DNA of 44,509 nucleotides, from assembly GCA_964510225.1 (NCBI GenBank), contig CAZEAN010000048.1, positions 1-44,509 on the forward strand, written 5' to 3'. The position numbers were made by a program, and so were the translations under genes. This document shows positions 24,539 to 33,321 of the stretch, piece by piece; position 1 is the first letter of the stretch; each line of letters begins with the position of its first letter. The notes beneath the pieces were generated by a model. The model was not told where the DNA came from, did not search any database, and saw nothing but the letters and a program-made list of their open reading frames with translations. Source of the stretch: CAZEAN01 sp964510225 (lineage in GTDB: Bacteria > Planctomycetota > Planctomycetia > Isosphaerales > Isosphaeraceae).

Positions 24539-27500
24539 CTAGTCCTTTCCGCCGATCGTGGTCGCCCCGACCGGGGATCGAAGATCGTGAGAATCGGAAT
24601 GGTCCCGAGGTCCGCCACCGAGAGTCCTCCGGATGAAGTTGATCCGGAGTTCCCGATAGTGAGGGGAAAAAATCCCGTGTCTTGAGCCTGGGTAAATCAT
24701 CAGCTCAAAATCGACGTTCGCCCGTTGAAGGGCCTCGACAAGCCGATAGGTGTTCCGGAGCGAGACATTATCATCTTTAGCTCCGTGAACGATCATCAGC
24801 TTACCGTGAAGATCCTCGGCTGCTTCGACCACGGAAGTCTTCGCGTACCCCTCGGGATTCTCTTGTGGCGTTAGCATGTAACGCTCAGTGTAGATAGTAT
24901 CGTAGTTTCTCCAGTCGGTGACGGGGGCTCCAGCAATACCGGCGGCAAACTTGGTGCTGTGTGTCATCACGAACGATGTCATGAAGCCACCGTAGCTGTG
25001 TCCCGTCATCCCGATCCGCTGGGTATCAACATAGGGGCGCTCAGAAAGCCATTCGATCGCGGTCTCGATGTCGGCCAATTCTTGGATTCCTAACTGTTTG
25101 TAAGCCGACCAAGCTGAGACCGCCCCCTTACCACTCGCACTCCGAGGATCGGCGCGGAAGACAATAAATCCCTCGCTGGCCAACGCCTGATCTTCCGCCC
25201 GTGCGCCTGCCCATGAGTCCCGAATCGTTGGGTAGTGTGGCCCACCGTAGGTTTGGAACCAGACTGGATATAGCTTTGAGTCGTCGAAGTCGGGAGGCAG
25301 TATCAATTCTCCTTCGAGGACAAATCCATCAGGAGTGGGGATCTGAACAAGCTCTCGCGCCCCGAAGCGGTACTTTTCGAGATCGGGGACCGGATTGTTG
25401 TCGATCATCCTGATCAAAGCCCCATCGTCGAGGGAGCGTAACGCAACTTTCGACGGTTGGAGAACACTCGACCAGGTATCAATAAAAAACTCACCGGCTG
25501 GGGCAACCTGAATCTGGTGGTGCCCACGTTCGTGGGTCAATCGCTCAACGCAGAGGTCGTCCAGGGAGACCTGATAGAGATCTTCGGCGATATGGCAGTC
25601 AAAGGTTCCCGTGACGTAAATCATCCGCTTCTCGTTGTTGACGTATTCGATCTGTCTTGCTTCCCAATCGCCGGTCGTAATCTGCTTGATTAAGGTCCCA
25701 TCAGGTTCATAGTGGTAGAGGTGTTTCCAACCAGTCCGTTCGCTCGACCACAGAAAGGTTCCATCCGGGAGAAAAGTGGGAGACCCAGGGCTCTCGATCC
25801 AGGCTTCGGTCTGGTCCCGAAAGAGTTTCACGGGTGTACTGCCATCGACCGGCACCTTTAGCACATCGAGCCAGTTTTGAACTCGATTCTGTACATAGCA
25901 AAGCGCAGAGTTGCCATCGGGGAACCAACCGACGTAACTAATCAGAAATTCTCCCGCAAGGTACCCTGGGAGTTCTGGATAGAGGACCGGTCCTCCAGTT
26001 ACGGGTGCAATTCCCATCTTCGCTTTTGGGTTGGGGTCGCCCGCGAATGGGTAGGGAGTTTCCTCGACTACCCGCCGAGGTCCGGTATCGTCGAGTACGG
26101 TGTGGTTTTCAAGATCTTCGTCTTCGAGTTGCAGGAAGGCGATGTGTTTTGAGTCGGGACTCCACCAGAACCCTTTCCAGCTCCGGCTGTACAATTCTTC
26201 AAAGTAGACCCAGTCATTTTTCCCCGACCGATGACGTGCATCGCCTCCCGTCGTCAACGCCCGTTCCGTTCCAGTAACGACGTCGACTACGAAGAGGTCA
26301 TTACCCCGCACAAACGCAACGAATTGCCCATCAGGGCTTAGTTCAGGGAGTTCTTCGAGACCGAGGGTACTGGTGAGTCTCGTCGCCAGAGAGCCATCAA
26401 AGGAAACATAGTAGAGGTCATCACCGAAGGTCAGGACACTTCCCCCGCGCTCTCTCTTCTCACGAGCGTTCGAGACTCGACGCGCCAAGGAGCCCGCCGT
26501 AGCTTCGTCGATTGTCGGTAAATGGCTAAGTGCTCTTGCGATTGGCTCAGGATCGATGCCAGGTAGTGGTTTAACCTCACCAGAAACCGCGTCGACCAAC
26601 ATGGTTTGCCCGTCGCGGTTCTCTTGCAGTCGGGTATCGTCGAACCAACGGACGGAGACAGGTCGTCCATTAAAGTCCGGCCGGTCACGGCCTCGGAGCA
26701 CTTCAAAGGTAATCGGCTCCTTTGCCGTCTCTTCAAGTTGGGTAGCTCTCGCTTGGCTAGTGAGGAGTGGAAGAGGTCTGGCGATCCGAACCATTGGGAA
26801 TTCTCGACCGACCGCGAGAGCGTCGCCCAAGAGTCCCCAAGTCGCGACGCCATCATCAGAGAGTGGTTCGAGGAGGTAGACCGCGAGTTTGCCAAGCGGC
26901 TGTGCCGTCTTGACAATCAATGACCCTGCCTTGAGCCGTCCAGTCTTGGTTTCCCTGTTTATCTGGAGTCGGATTGATGCTGGACCTGTATAGCCAGCCC
27001 GAATCGACTCCATCTCGGAGATCATGTCGATCTCTGCGGGAATATCGATGTCCTCGCGGAGGATTTCCAGTTCGATCCCATGCTGATGGAGAGTCGGCAG
27101 GACAGTCTCGGCGAGTCCCGGAGGAATCGCGTACGCAAAGGGGCGCGATACCGAAGTAGTTGGTCTGAACCGGTCGACGACACGGACCTCGTAGTCTTTC
27201 GGTTGGCTAGATTCGTAGGTCTCTCGTGCCGAAGCACCGTCGATCGGCTCGAATCCAAGGACCGTCGAAGTCTCTGGACGCGCTTGAGCTTTTGATCCAA
27301 TCGGGACAGTCTCGAAGGCCCCACTAGCGTTCGCCTCACGTGCATCCTGCAGGACTTGGTGCACTTCCTGATGATGGTCAGCCGTGAATTGGAGCGTCGC
27401 TTCAACGAAGGCGAGCGTACCTCGGACGCGTGCTTCGAACGTTGCGTAGGCATACGCCTCCGAAAGAATCGAGAGGCGATCCCGAAGACCGACGTAGGTG

Positions 27501-28345
27501 GTCCCGAACCTCGGATTGGCGGGATACGAGGTCCAGGTCTCATCACTTCGCCCAAAATTTCCGTAGACGAACGCATGCTCCCCAGTTGCCTCATGAAAGG
27601 CCCGTGCAATCGACGGAAACATCGTGTCTCGTGCAAAGTCTAGGACCGTCGCATCAGTTGCCGGATTTTTGGGTCCGTCGTAAGTGATCAGGTAACGGTG
27701 TGCAGAACCATTAGTGGTGTGCGTGTCAATGAAGAGGTGTGGGTCCCATTCGTTCAGGAACCGGACAAAAGCACGCGATTCGGGTGCCTCCAGGCGCATG
27801 AAGTCGCGATTGAGATCGAGCCCTCGGGCGTTCCGACGTTCCCCGGCACCATCCTGAGGACCTACCTGCCCAGGACGGTTGCCTTGTGCAATCTTGTCGT
27901 TCCCATCGGCGTTGTACACCGGGACGATGCAGAGCACGAGTTGATCGAGGAAGTTGTCTGAGTCTTCTTCAACGAGTTCCCGTGCGAGCATTAACAACGC
28001 TTCCTTACCACAGACTTCACCACCATGGATGGCACCGATTGCGAGGCAAACAACCTTCCCTGAATCTCGGGCTTCGCGTGCGTTCCTCACCGGTGGATCG
28101 GCGATCACGAGGAGGGGCAACGACCGGCCTTCGACCGTCTCACCGAAGGAACCGAGATGAACCAAGTCCGACGATTCCGCGAGCTTCTCGGCAAAGCGTT
28201 GGACTTCGTCGGTGGTAGAAGTCGACTTAAATCCCGATTTCTCCGCGCGAGTAAGCAATTCCTCGGCCGATGTCACGACATTGCATGCAAAAGACGCAAT
28301 GGTCAGGGTCAGGACGGTGATCAAGCATTGTGGCAAGAAGCGCAT
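24539..28345 (-). CDS. Fusion of M14 zinc carboxypeptidase and S9B dipeptidyl-peptidase-IV-like protease
   Basis: One frame of 1268 residues holds two peptidases. Residues 1-27 are a signal peptide. Residues 40-330 form an M14 domain: zinc ligands His107 and Glu110 ('AIHGGE') and His209 ('DTHT'), with the catalytic Glu296 in 'LSILSEAYAYA'. Residues 340-530 are an accessory domain of this M14 type. From about 540 to 985 lies a DPP IV-type beta-propeller, with the double-Glu-like 'WVYFEELYSRSWKGFWWSPDS'. Residues 1000-1243 form the S9 hydrolase: Ser1117 in 'GHSYGG', Asp1191/1192 in 'HGAKDD' and His1223 in 'SRHGI'. All catalytic residues of both enzymes are present. It would digest peptides outside the cytoplasm from both ends, taking residues from the C-terminus and dipeptides from the N-terminus. 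The ATG is at 28345. The DUF1080 gene lies 62 bases upstream on the same strand. Confidence 0.92.
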   Translation of the reverse strand: MRFLPQCLITVLTLTIASFACNVVTSAEELLTRAEKSGFKSTSTTDEVQRFAEKLAESSDLVHLGSFGETVEGRSLPLLVIADPPVRNAREARDSGKVVCLAIGAIHGGEVCGKEALLMLARELVEEDSDNFLDQLVLCIVPVYNADGNDKIAQGNRPGQVGPQDGAGERRNARGLDLNRDFMRLEAPESRAFVRFLNEWDPHLFIDTHTTNGSAHRYLITYDGPKNPATDATVLDFARDTMFPSIARAFHEATGEHAFVYGNFGRSDETWTSYPANPRFGTTYVGLRDRLSILSEAYAYATFEARVRGTLAFVEATLQFTADHHQEVHQVLQDAREANASGAFETVPIGSKAQARPETSTVLGFEPIDGASARETYESSQPKDYEVRVVDRFRPTTSVSRPFAYAIPPGLAETVLPTLHQHGIELEILREDIDIPAEIDMISEMESIRAGYTGPASIRLQINRETKTGRLKAGSLIVKTAQPLGKLAVYLLEPLSDDGVATWGLLGDALAVGREFPMVRIARPLPLLTSQARATQLEETAKEPITFEVLRGRDRPDFNGRPVSVRWFDDTRLQENRDGQTMLVDAVSGEVKPLPGIDPEPIARALSHLPTIDEATAGSLARRVSNAREKRERGGSVLTFGDDLYYVSFDGSLATRLTSTLGLEELPELSPDGQFVAFVRGNDLFVVDVVTGTERALTTGGDARHRSGKNDWVYFEELYSRSWKGFWWSPDSKHIAFLQLEDEDLENHTVLDDTGPRRVVEETPYPFAGDPNPKAKMGIAPVTGGPVLYPELPGYLAGEFLISYVGWFPDGNSALCYVQNRVQNWLDVLKVPVDGSTPVKLFRDQTEAWIESPGSPTFLPDGTFLWSSERTGWKHLYHYEPDGTLIKQITTGDWEARQIEYVNNEKRMIYVTGTFDCHIAEDLYQVSLDDLCVERLTHERGHHQIQVAPAGEFFIDTWSSVLQPSKVALRSLDDGALIRMIDNNPVPDLEKYRFGARELVQIPTPDGFVLEGELILPPDFDDSKLYPVWFQTYGGPHYPTIRDSWAGARAEDQALASEGFIVFRADPRSASGKGAVSAWSAYKQLGIQELADIETAIEWLSERPYVDTQRIGMTGHSYGGFMTSFVMTHSTKFAAGIAGAPVTDWRNYDTIYTERYMLTPQENPEGYAKTSVVEAAEDLHGKLMIVHGAKDDNVSLRNTYRLVEALQRANVDFELMIYPGSRHGIFSPHYRELRINFIRRTLGGGPRDHSDSHDLRSPVGATTIGGKD

Positions 28346-28407
28346 TGGCGTCTACTCAATAAAGTTAGAATCGTTAGAGATGTGGATAAAAACGGTGTTG
28401 GGCCTGA

Positions 28408-29046
28408 TCAAAGCTCTTTGAGGAAGATATTCTTCCAGCGGACTTGCGCGGGAGAGTCACCGGCAAAGCTGTGGACCTGAAGTCCGATGAACCCAGATGC
28501 GGTCATGTTGTCGGTTAAGTCGGCGACCGGATAACCGTTGATCCAAGTCTGAATGCGATCCCCATCGCAGACGACGACGTAACTGTTCCACTCATCATTG
28601 CGGAACACGCCGAGTGCGGTCTGGTTCTCACGTTCTTCGCTCAGCCAGCCCCTTCGGGCTTCGTCGTAGATGTAGCCGGACTCATCGACCGGGTCGATCT
28701 CGACCTGATAACCGTGAACCCGACCATCCCGATAGTCGGGGGTGCTGTTGCTCCGAATCTGGACACCAGAATTGAGTCGAGGATCCACCTTTACTTGAAA
28801 CATTAGGATGAAGTCGCCGTAGTCCTCTTTGGTGCAGAGGAACGAATTGGGACTCCCGGAGACGGTGGTTCCGACGATCACTTTACCGTCTTCCACCTCA
28901 TAGGTTGCCGTCCCATTGATTTGTTCCCACCCTTCGAAATCGGTCCCGTTAAAGAGGGAACGGAATCCAGTTGGGGCATCTTGTCCGAGGCTACTCGAAC
29001 CGAAGAGCAGGCAGAGTGTTAGAGCGGAAGTTAAGACGCGGACCAT
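28408..29046 (-). CDS. Secreted DUF1080 (3-keto-disaccharide hydrolase-like) protein
   Basis: The protein has 212 residues from the ATG at 29046, which follows CAGGAG by 8 bases and opens a signal peptide ending 'GSSSLGQ'. An upstream frame extension to 29112 is less likely. The mature part is one DUF1080 domain: 'GFRSLFNGTDFEGWEQING', 'GDFILMFQVKVDPRLNSGVQIRS', 'VHGYQVEIDP' and 'NEWNSYVVVCDGDRIQTWING'. The fold is a concanavalin-like jelly roll. Members act on glycosides, including 3-keto-glucosides, and are very numerous in planctomycetes. Substrate and exact reaction cannot be told here. It lies directly upstream of the peptidase fusion gene, so both may be on one transcript, serving breakdown of external polymers. 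Confidence 0.9.
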   Translation of the reverse strand: MVRVLTSALTLCLLFGSSSLGQDAPTGFRSLFNGTDFEGWEQINGTATYEVEDGKVIVGTTVSGSPNSFLCTKEDYGDFILMFQVKVDPRLNSGVQIRSNSTPDYRDGRVHGYQVEIDPVDESGYIYDEARRGWLSEERENQTALGVFRNDEWNSYVVVCDGDRIQTWINGYPVADLTDNMTASGFIGLQVHSFAGDSPAQVRWKNIFLKEL

Positions 29047-29734
29047 TGAACAAGCTCCTGAATCCGGGAGAGGAATCGACGATCGAGATTGCTGATCTCG
29101 AACTTGGCTCACGCCAGCCGAGCATAACCGATCGTTCTACTGATCGGAAGCAACTGAGCTGTTTCCAGCTAAGGGATTCGGAGGCCTCGACAGGCCGCTT
29201 CGTAAGTGCGTCCAGTTCAAGCGGAACATAACGTGACTCAGTGAGTCAGAGCAGGACTTTCGGGAGCAGAGCCCCAACACTCAAGAGTTCCCCCCATGCC
29301 TCGACCCGATAACGGCCACGATAACCTCAAGGCCTCAGGGAGACAGCATCGAGGGAACCGCTCGTCGTCGGGGTTTGATCTGCACCGATCCCGGAGGCAA
29401 GTCCTTCGAAGAGATTCGCTGATCGAGTCCTTACTCGGTCGACGATCATCGGGGATACATCTTGTTGCAGTAACGCGTGACATTATGAGATGAAGGCGTC
29501 GCGCGCTTGGGGGCAATCCTTGTTCTAGGGGCTCACTAACTCGACTGCGGCAACGAGGCGCCGAGATACACTCACATCGAAGACTCGGACTTCATATTCG
29601 GATGGGGTGAATTCTTCGGTCTCCAGTAAGTTCGACGGCGTGGCAGCTTCTCAACGAGCTTCGTCCTCGGAGGGTTTACGCTTCGATTATGGTCGCGGAG
29701 CGGCATAGAGTTTTGCGAAGCCAAACGGTTGAAG
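29047..29734. other. Spacer of about 690 bases without a gene
   Basis: Between the DUF1080 gene and the end of purD, no credible gene is seen on either strand. TGACTCA-G-TGAGTCA at 29234-29248 is a 15-bp perfect palindrome about 190 bases upstream of the DUF1080 start; it may be a binding site. Confidence 0.4.
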
Positions 29735-31231
29735 TTAGTTGCCGACACGTTCGCCAATATCGCGACGATACCAGGCGCCGCTAAACCGAATCATCGAGGC
29801 GGCCTTGAGGGCTTTGTCTCGAGCCTCGGCGATGGTATTTCCGATCGCAGAGACGTTGAGGACGCGGCCTCCATCAGTGACGATCCGAGGCGGACCTTGC
29901 GGTTCTTTCCGCACCGTTGTCCCGGCGTGGAAGATTTGAACATCGTCGATCCGGCTGGCGTCGCCGAGACCGTTGATTGGCTTATCACGTTCATACTTGC
30001 CGGGGTAACCTTCCGAAGCCATCACGACAGTGATCGCGGGCCTTGAATCCCACTCCAACTCCACAGTGTCAAGTTTTTCATCAACAACCGCATTAAGGGC
30101 CTCAAGCAGGTCAGACTTGAGTCTGAGGAGGATCGCCTGACATTCGGGATCGCCGAATCGGACGTTGAATTCAAGAACCTTAGGTCCTTGATTTGTGAGC
30201 ATAAGTCCGGCGTAGATGACACCGCGGAAGGCGCGGCGGGCCCGTTTCATGGCATGGACGATCGGAACGAGAATCTCGCGTTCCACTTCGTTCGTGAGTT
30301 CTGGTGTCATCTTGGGAGTCGGAGAAAAAGCACCCATCCCCCCGGTATTCGGCCCCTCATCACCATCAAACGCTCGTTTATAGTCTTGGCTCGATTCAAG
30401 CGGAACAATCGTCCGGCCATCGGTGAGCGCCAAAATGCTTGCTTCAACTCCGTCGAGTCGCTCCTCGATGATCACCCGGTCCCCTGCCCGCCCGAATTGT
30501 CGACGGACCATGATCGTATCAATCGCATGCAAGGCTTCGGCAAGATCGCGACAGACAAAGACGCCCTTACCAGCAGCCAAGCCGTCCGCTTTGATTACCA
30601 ACGCGATCGGCCGCGCGAGGACATGCTGCCGGGCGACGGCTTGATCCTTGAAATACTCGCGACGCCCCCGGGCTTCGATTTCAACCTCGACCGAACCCCC
30701 CGGGAGAATCTGCTTCGGGTCGAGGATCTTCTCGATCAGTTCAATGGCTTCCAGAGCAGTCCGCGCGTGGTGCGTCCCTCGAATCATCGAACGACCCCGC
30801 GACCGGATCGTTAACGCGACCTCTCGGGACAAGATGTATTGCTCGGCATCAGGAGCGCCGCGAAAGACCCGGAAATCAGCGGTCGGTATCCCCGCTTGAC
30901 GCATCAATTCTTTCGCGAAGACCTTACTTCCTTCGAGTTCCGCCGCTTCGCGCTTTGGACCGAAGATCCGGAGACCCTCGCGTTGGAAGGCGTCGACGAG
31001 CCCCTCCACCAACGGTTCTTCGGGCCCAACGATCGTCAATCCGATAGCGCGGTTCTTAGCGAACCGGATCAACTCGCGTGTGTCATTGGGATCAATCGTG
31101 ACATTGTCCACAATTTCCCGGGTACCGGCATTACCGGGAACGCAGTAAATCGTCGACGCCTGAGGAGATTGGCGAAGCTTCCAACAGAGGGCGTGTTCAC
31201 GACCGCCCTTACCGATCATCATAATGTTCAC
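29735..31231 (-). CDS. purD: Phosphoribosylamine-glycine ligase with internal 71-residue duplication
   Basis: The protein has 498 residues against about 430 usual for PurD, which joins phosphoribosylamine and glycine with ATP in purine synthesis. Family motifs: 'MMIGKGGREHALCWKL', 'VGPEEPLVEGLVDAF', 'VIKADGLAAGKGV', 'SQDYKRAFDGDEGPNTGGMGAF' and 'EFNVRFGDPECQAIL'. The extra length lies between residues 129 and 199. Residues 131-192 align without a gap with 202-263 at a constant offset of 71: Q131/Q202, L134/L205, A139/A210, I142/I213, G146/G217, G152/G223, A162/A233, I166/I237, Q174/Q245, G179/G250, E192/E263. So part of the ATP-grasp B domain is repeated; the first copy has lost the Gly-rich loop and the second keeps it. 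The start is taken as GTG 31231, which aligns with the family N-terminus and has AAGGG 6 bases upstream. It is divergent from asd. Confidence 0.92.
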   Translation of the reverse strand: MNIMMIGKGGREHALCWKLRQSPQASTIYCVPGNAGTREIVDNVTIDPNDTRELIRFAKNRAIGLTIVGPEEPLVEGLVDAFQREGLRIFGPKREAAELEGSKVFAKELMRQAGIPTADFRVFRGAPDAEQYILSREVALTIRSRGRSMIRGTHHARTALEAIELIEKILDPKQILPGGSVEVEIEARGRREYFKDQAVARQHVLARPIALVIKADGLAAGKGVFVCRDLAEALHAIDTIMVRRQFGRAGDRVIIEERLDGVEASILALTDGRTIVPLESSQDYKRAFDGDEGPNTGGMGAFSPTPKMTPELTNEVEREILVPIVHAMKRARRAFRGVIYAGLMLTNQGPKVLEFNVRFGDPECQAILLRLKSDLLEALNAVVDEKLDTVELEWDSRPAITVVMASEGYPGKYERDKPINGLGDASRIDDVQIFHAGTTVRKEPQGPPRIVTDGGRVLNVSAIGNTIAEARDKALKAASMIRFSGAWYRRDIGERVGN

Positions 31232-31313
31232 AAGCGACCCTTGACCTCCCAGCACGGCACCGACAGCGCATTTTCAACGGGGATCAAGCCCCGACCCGAA
31301 TCCGATCGTTTAT

Positions 31314-31331
31314 CATACTCAATTGAGCATG
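31314..31331. promoter_or_regulatory. Imperfect palindrome between purD and asd
   Basis: CTCAATTGAG (31318-31327) is a perfect palindrome, and CAT/ATG arms extend it to 18 bases with one mismatch per side. It lies in the 199-base divergent spacer, 87 bases upstream of purD and 100 bases upstream of asd. A GC hairpin CGGGG/CCCCG (31278-31293) lies nearer to purD. A regulatory role is inferred from position only. Confidence 0.3.
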
Positions 31332-31430
31332 AGGACGACTCGAGATTCTTCGACCCTTGTCAAGCAATTGATCTCAAGGTAGTTAGTCATTCGATTCGGT
31401 CCCCCCACGTTGTAGAAGGAGTACTCGGCG

Positions 31431-32459
31431 ATGAAACATGTTGCTGTGATAGGAGCTACCGGGGCTGTCGGTGACTGTATGATCCGACTCTTAGAAGAGC
31501 GTGAGTTCCCCGTCGGTTCGTTGATCCCCATTGCCTCCGAGCGACGGGCCTCGGAAGGTCGGACGATCTCGTTCAAGGGAGAGTCGATCCCTGTCCAAGC
31601 AATTTCGGAACGGCTCTTGGGGGGACTCGATCTCGTGCTCTCGAGCACACCTGCATCCGCCTCGAAACAGTGGAGCCCGAGCGCAGCGCGATCCGGCGCG
31701 GTCGTTGTGGACAATTCAAGCGCGTTCCGGATGGATCCTCGCGTTCCGCTCGTTGTTCCGGAGGTCAACCCGGAAGCAATTGCGACTCATAAAGGGATCA
31801 TCGCCAACCCAAATTGCTCAACCATTCAAATGGTGGTAGCGCTCAAGCCGTTACATGATAATGCACGAGTCCGCCGAGTGATTGTCAGCACGTATCAGTC
31901 GGTCTCCGGTGCAGGAGCCGAGGGGATTCTTGAACTCGAGGAACAGCAGTCGGCACTCTTAGAACAAAGAACCCTCCCGGAGCCTTCGAAGTTTAACCAC
32001 CAGATCGCGCACAACTGCTTGCCACAAATCGACGTCTTCCTCCCCGACGCTTATACAAAAGAAGAACGAAAGATGATCGACGAGACCCAGAAGATTATGT
32101 CCGACGACACGATTGAAGTGGTTCCAACCTGTGTTCGGGTCCCAGTTCCTTACTCACATAGCGAGTCGATCTGGGTGGAGACCGAGCGTCCGATAACTCC
32201 CGAGGAAGCAAGGGACCTCTGGCGAGGGTCGCCAGGTATTACTGTAATCGACGACCCGGCAACGGAACGCTATCCGTTGGCCTTGGAGGCCGAAGGCAAG
32301 GATGACGTCTTCCTTGGTCGGATCCGCCAAGACCCGTTTCGAAACAACGCGCTTCTGTTTTGGTGCGTGAGTGACAACCTCCGCAAGGGAGCAGCGACAA
32401 ATGCAGTTCAGATCGCGGAAGAGCTTCTGAAGCTGTCAACCATCACAAGTAGCAACTAA
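31431..32459 (+). CDS. asd: Aspartate-semialdehyde dehydrogenase
   Basis: The protein has 342 residues, normal for the family. It opens with the NADP-binding 'VAVIGATGAVGDCMIRLL' (residues 4-21). The phosphate loop 'SSTPASASKQWSPSAARSG' follows, then the active-site Cys129 in 'IANPNCSTIQM', the substrate-binding Glu/Gln region 'VSTYQSVSGAGAEGILELEEQ', and 'VPTCVRVPVPYSHSESIWVE'. It converts aspartyl phosphate to aspartate semialdehyde, a step toward lysine, diaminopimelate, threonine and methionine, in the cytoplasm. The ATG follows AAGGAG by 9 bases. truA starts 41 bases after its stop and is likely co-transcribed. Nothing unusual was noticed in the sequence. Confidence 0.97.
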   Translation: MKHVAVIGATGAVGDCMIRLLEEREFPVGSLIPIASERRASEGRTISFKGESIPVQAISERLLGGLDLVLSSTPASASKQWSPSAARSGAVVVDNSSAFRMDPRVPLVVPEVNPEAIATHKGIIANPNCSTIQMVVALKPLHDNARVRRVIVSTYQSVSGAGAEGILELEEQQSALLEQRTLPEPSKFNHQIAHNCLPQIDVFLPDAYTKEERKMIDETQKIMSDDTIEVVPTCVRVPVPYSHSESIWVETERPITPEEARDLWRGSPGITVIDDPATERYPLALEAEGKDDVFLGRIRQDPFRNNALLFWCVSDNLRKGAATNAVQIAEELLKLSTITSSN

Positions 32460-32500
32460 GGTCGGTTGCAGAAGAAGAGGCAACGGAATGCACCGAGGAC

Positions 32501-33250
32501 ATGCTCCGGAATATCAAGCTCACACTTTGTTACGACGGAACCGACTACCACGGCTGGCAGATTCAGCCGCATCAGCGGACGATCCAAGGGGTCCTCAACG
32601 ATGCCATCGAGGAGATCACGGGCGCGAAACCAAACACGATCGCGAGCGGAAGAACGGACGCCGGAGTCCATGCTTTGGGTCAGCCTGTCCACTTCTTCAC
32701 AACCTCGTTACTCCGGGGTGAGACATTCGTTCGAGCCCTGAACGCGACGTTACCTCCTGCGATCCGTGTCCTCGAAGCTGAAGAAGTCCCTCAGTCGTTT
32801 CACTCGACGCTCGACGCGAAGAGCAAGCGGTACCGGTATGTCATTGATAACGCTCGGATTGCGGATCCGTTTCGTCGACGCTACTGCTGGCATGTCCCTA
32901 AACCTCTCGATGACCTTGCCATGAACCGGGCGGCCCAGGTCTTGGTCGGCCGCCACGACTTTCGGAGCTTTGAGACGGAGTGGCCGAATCGCTACAGCAG
33001 TGTCCGAACCATCTTCGAACTTGAAGTCCGTCGCGAGGGTTCGTTGGTCTTGGTCGAGGTGGAAGCAGATGGCTTTCTGTACAACATGGTTCGGTCCATC
33101 ACTGGGACCTTGGTCCTCGTTGGCAATGGGAAGCGATCGGAATCATACGTTGCGGAGGCACTCCAGGCCCTTGAACGCAAAGTCGCCGGCCCCACCGCGC
33201 CGGCACAGGGTCTCTTCCTGCTTTACGTACGCTACCGTTCGGGACTCTGA
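32501..33250 (+). CDS. truA: tRNA pseudouridine synthase A
   Basis: The protein has 249 residues, the usual TruA size. It begins 'NIKLTLCYDGTDYHGWQIQP'. The catalytic Asp53 sits in 'ASGRTDAGVHALGQ', and later motifs are 'KRYRYVID', 'FRRRYCWH', 'FRSFETEW' and 'GFLYNMVRSITGTLV'. TruA converts uridines 38-40 in the tRNA anticodon stem to pseudouridine. The ATG at 32501 has GAGG only 2 bases before it, so the initiation signal is weak; the family N-terminus supports this start. It lies 41 bases after asd and converges with the next gene. Confidence 0.96.
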   Translation: MLRNIKLTLCYDGTDYHGWQIQPHQRTIQGVLNDAIEEITGAKPNTIASGRTDAGVHALGQPVHFFTTSLLRGETFVRALNATLPPAIRVLEAEEVPQSFHSTLDAKSKRYRYVIDNARIADPFRRRYCWHVPKPLDDLAMNRAAQVLVGRHDFRSFETEWPNRYSSVRTIFELEVRREGSLVLVEVEADGFLYNMVRSITGTLVLVGNGKRSESYVAEALQALERKVAGPTAPAQGLFLLYVRYRSGL

Positions 33251-33321
33251 ACTCCGCGGATAGATCCACCGTGCTGATCTCAGGCAGTCGGCCACGGATT
33301 AGATCTCGTGCATAGAAGACA

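Noticed and set aside
31253..31255. GTG at 31255 as purD start
   Set aside because: It would add eight residues before the conserved family N-terminus; the GTG at 31231 aligns with the family start and has a better spaced ribosome-binding site.
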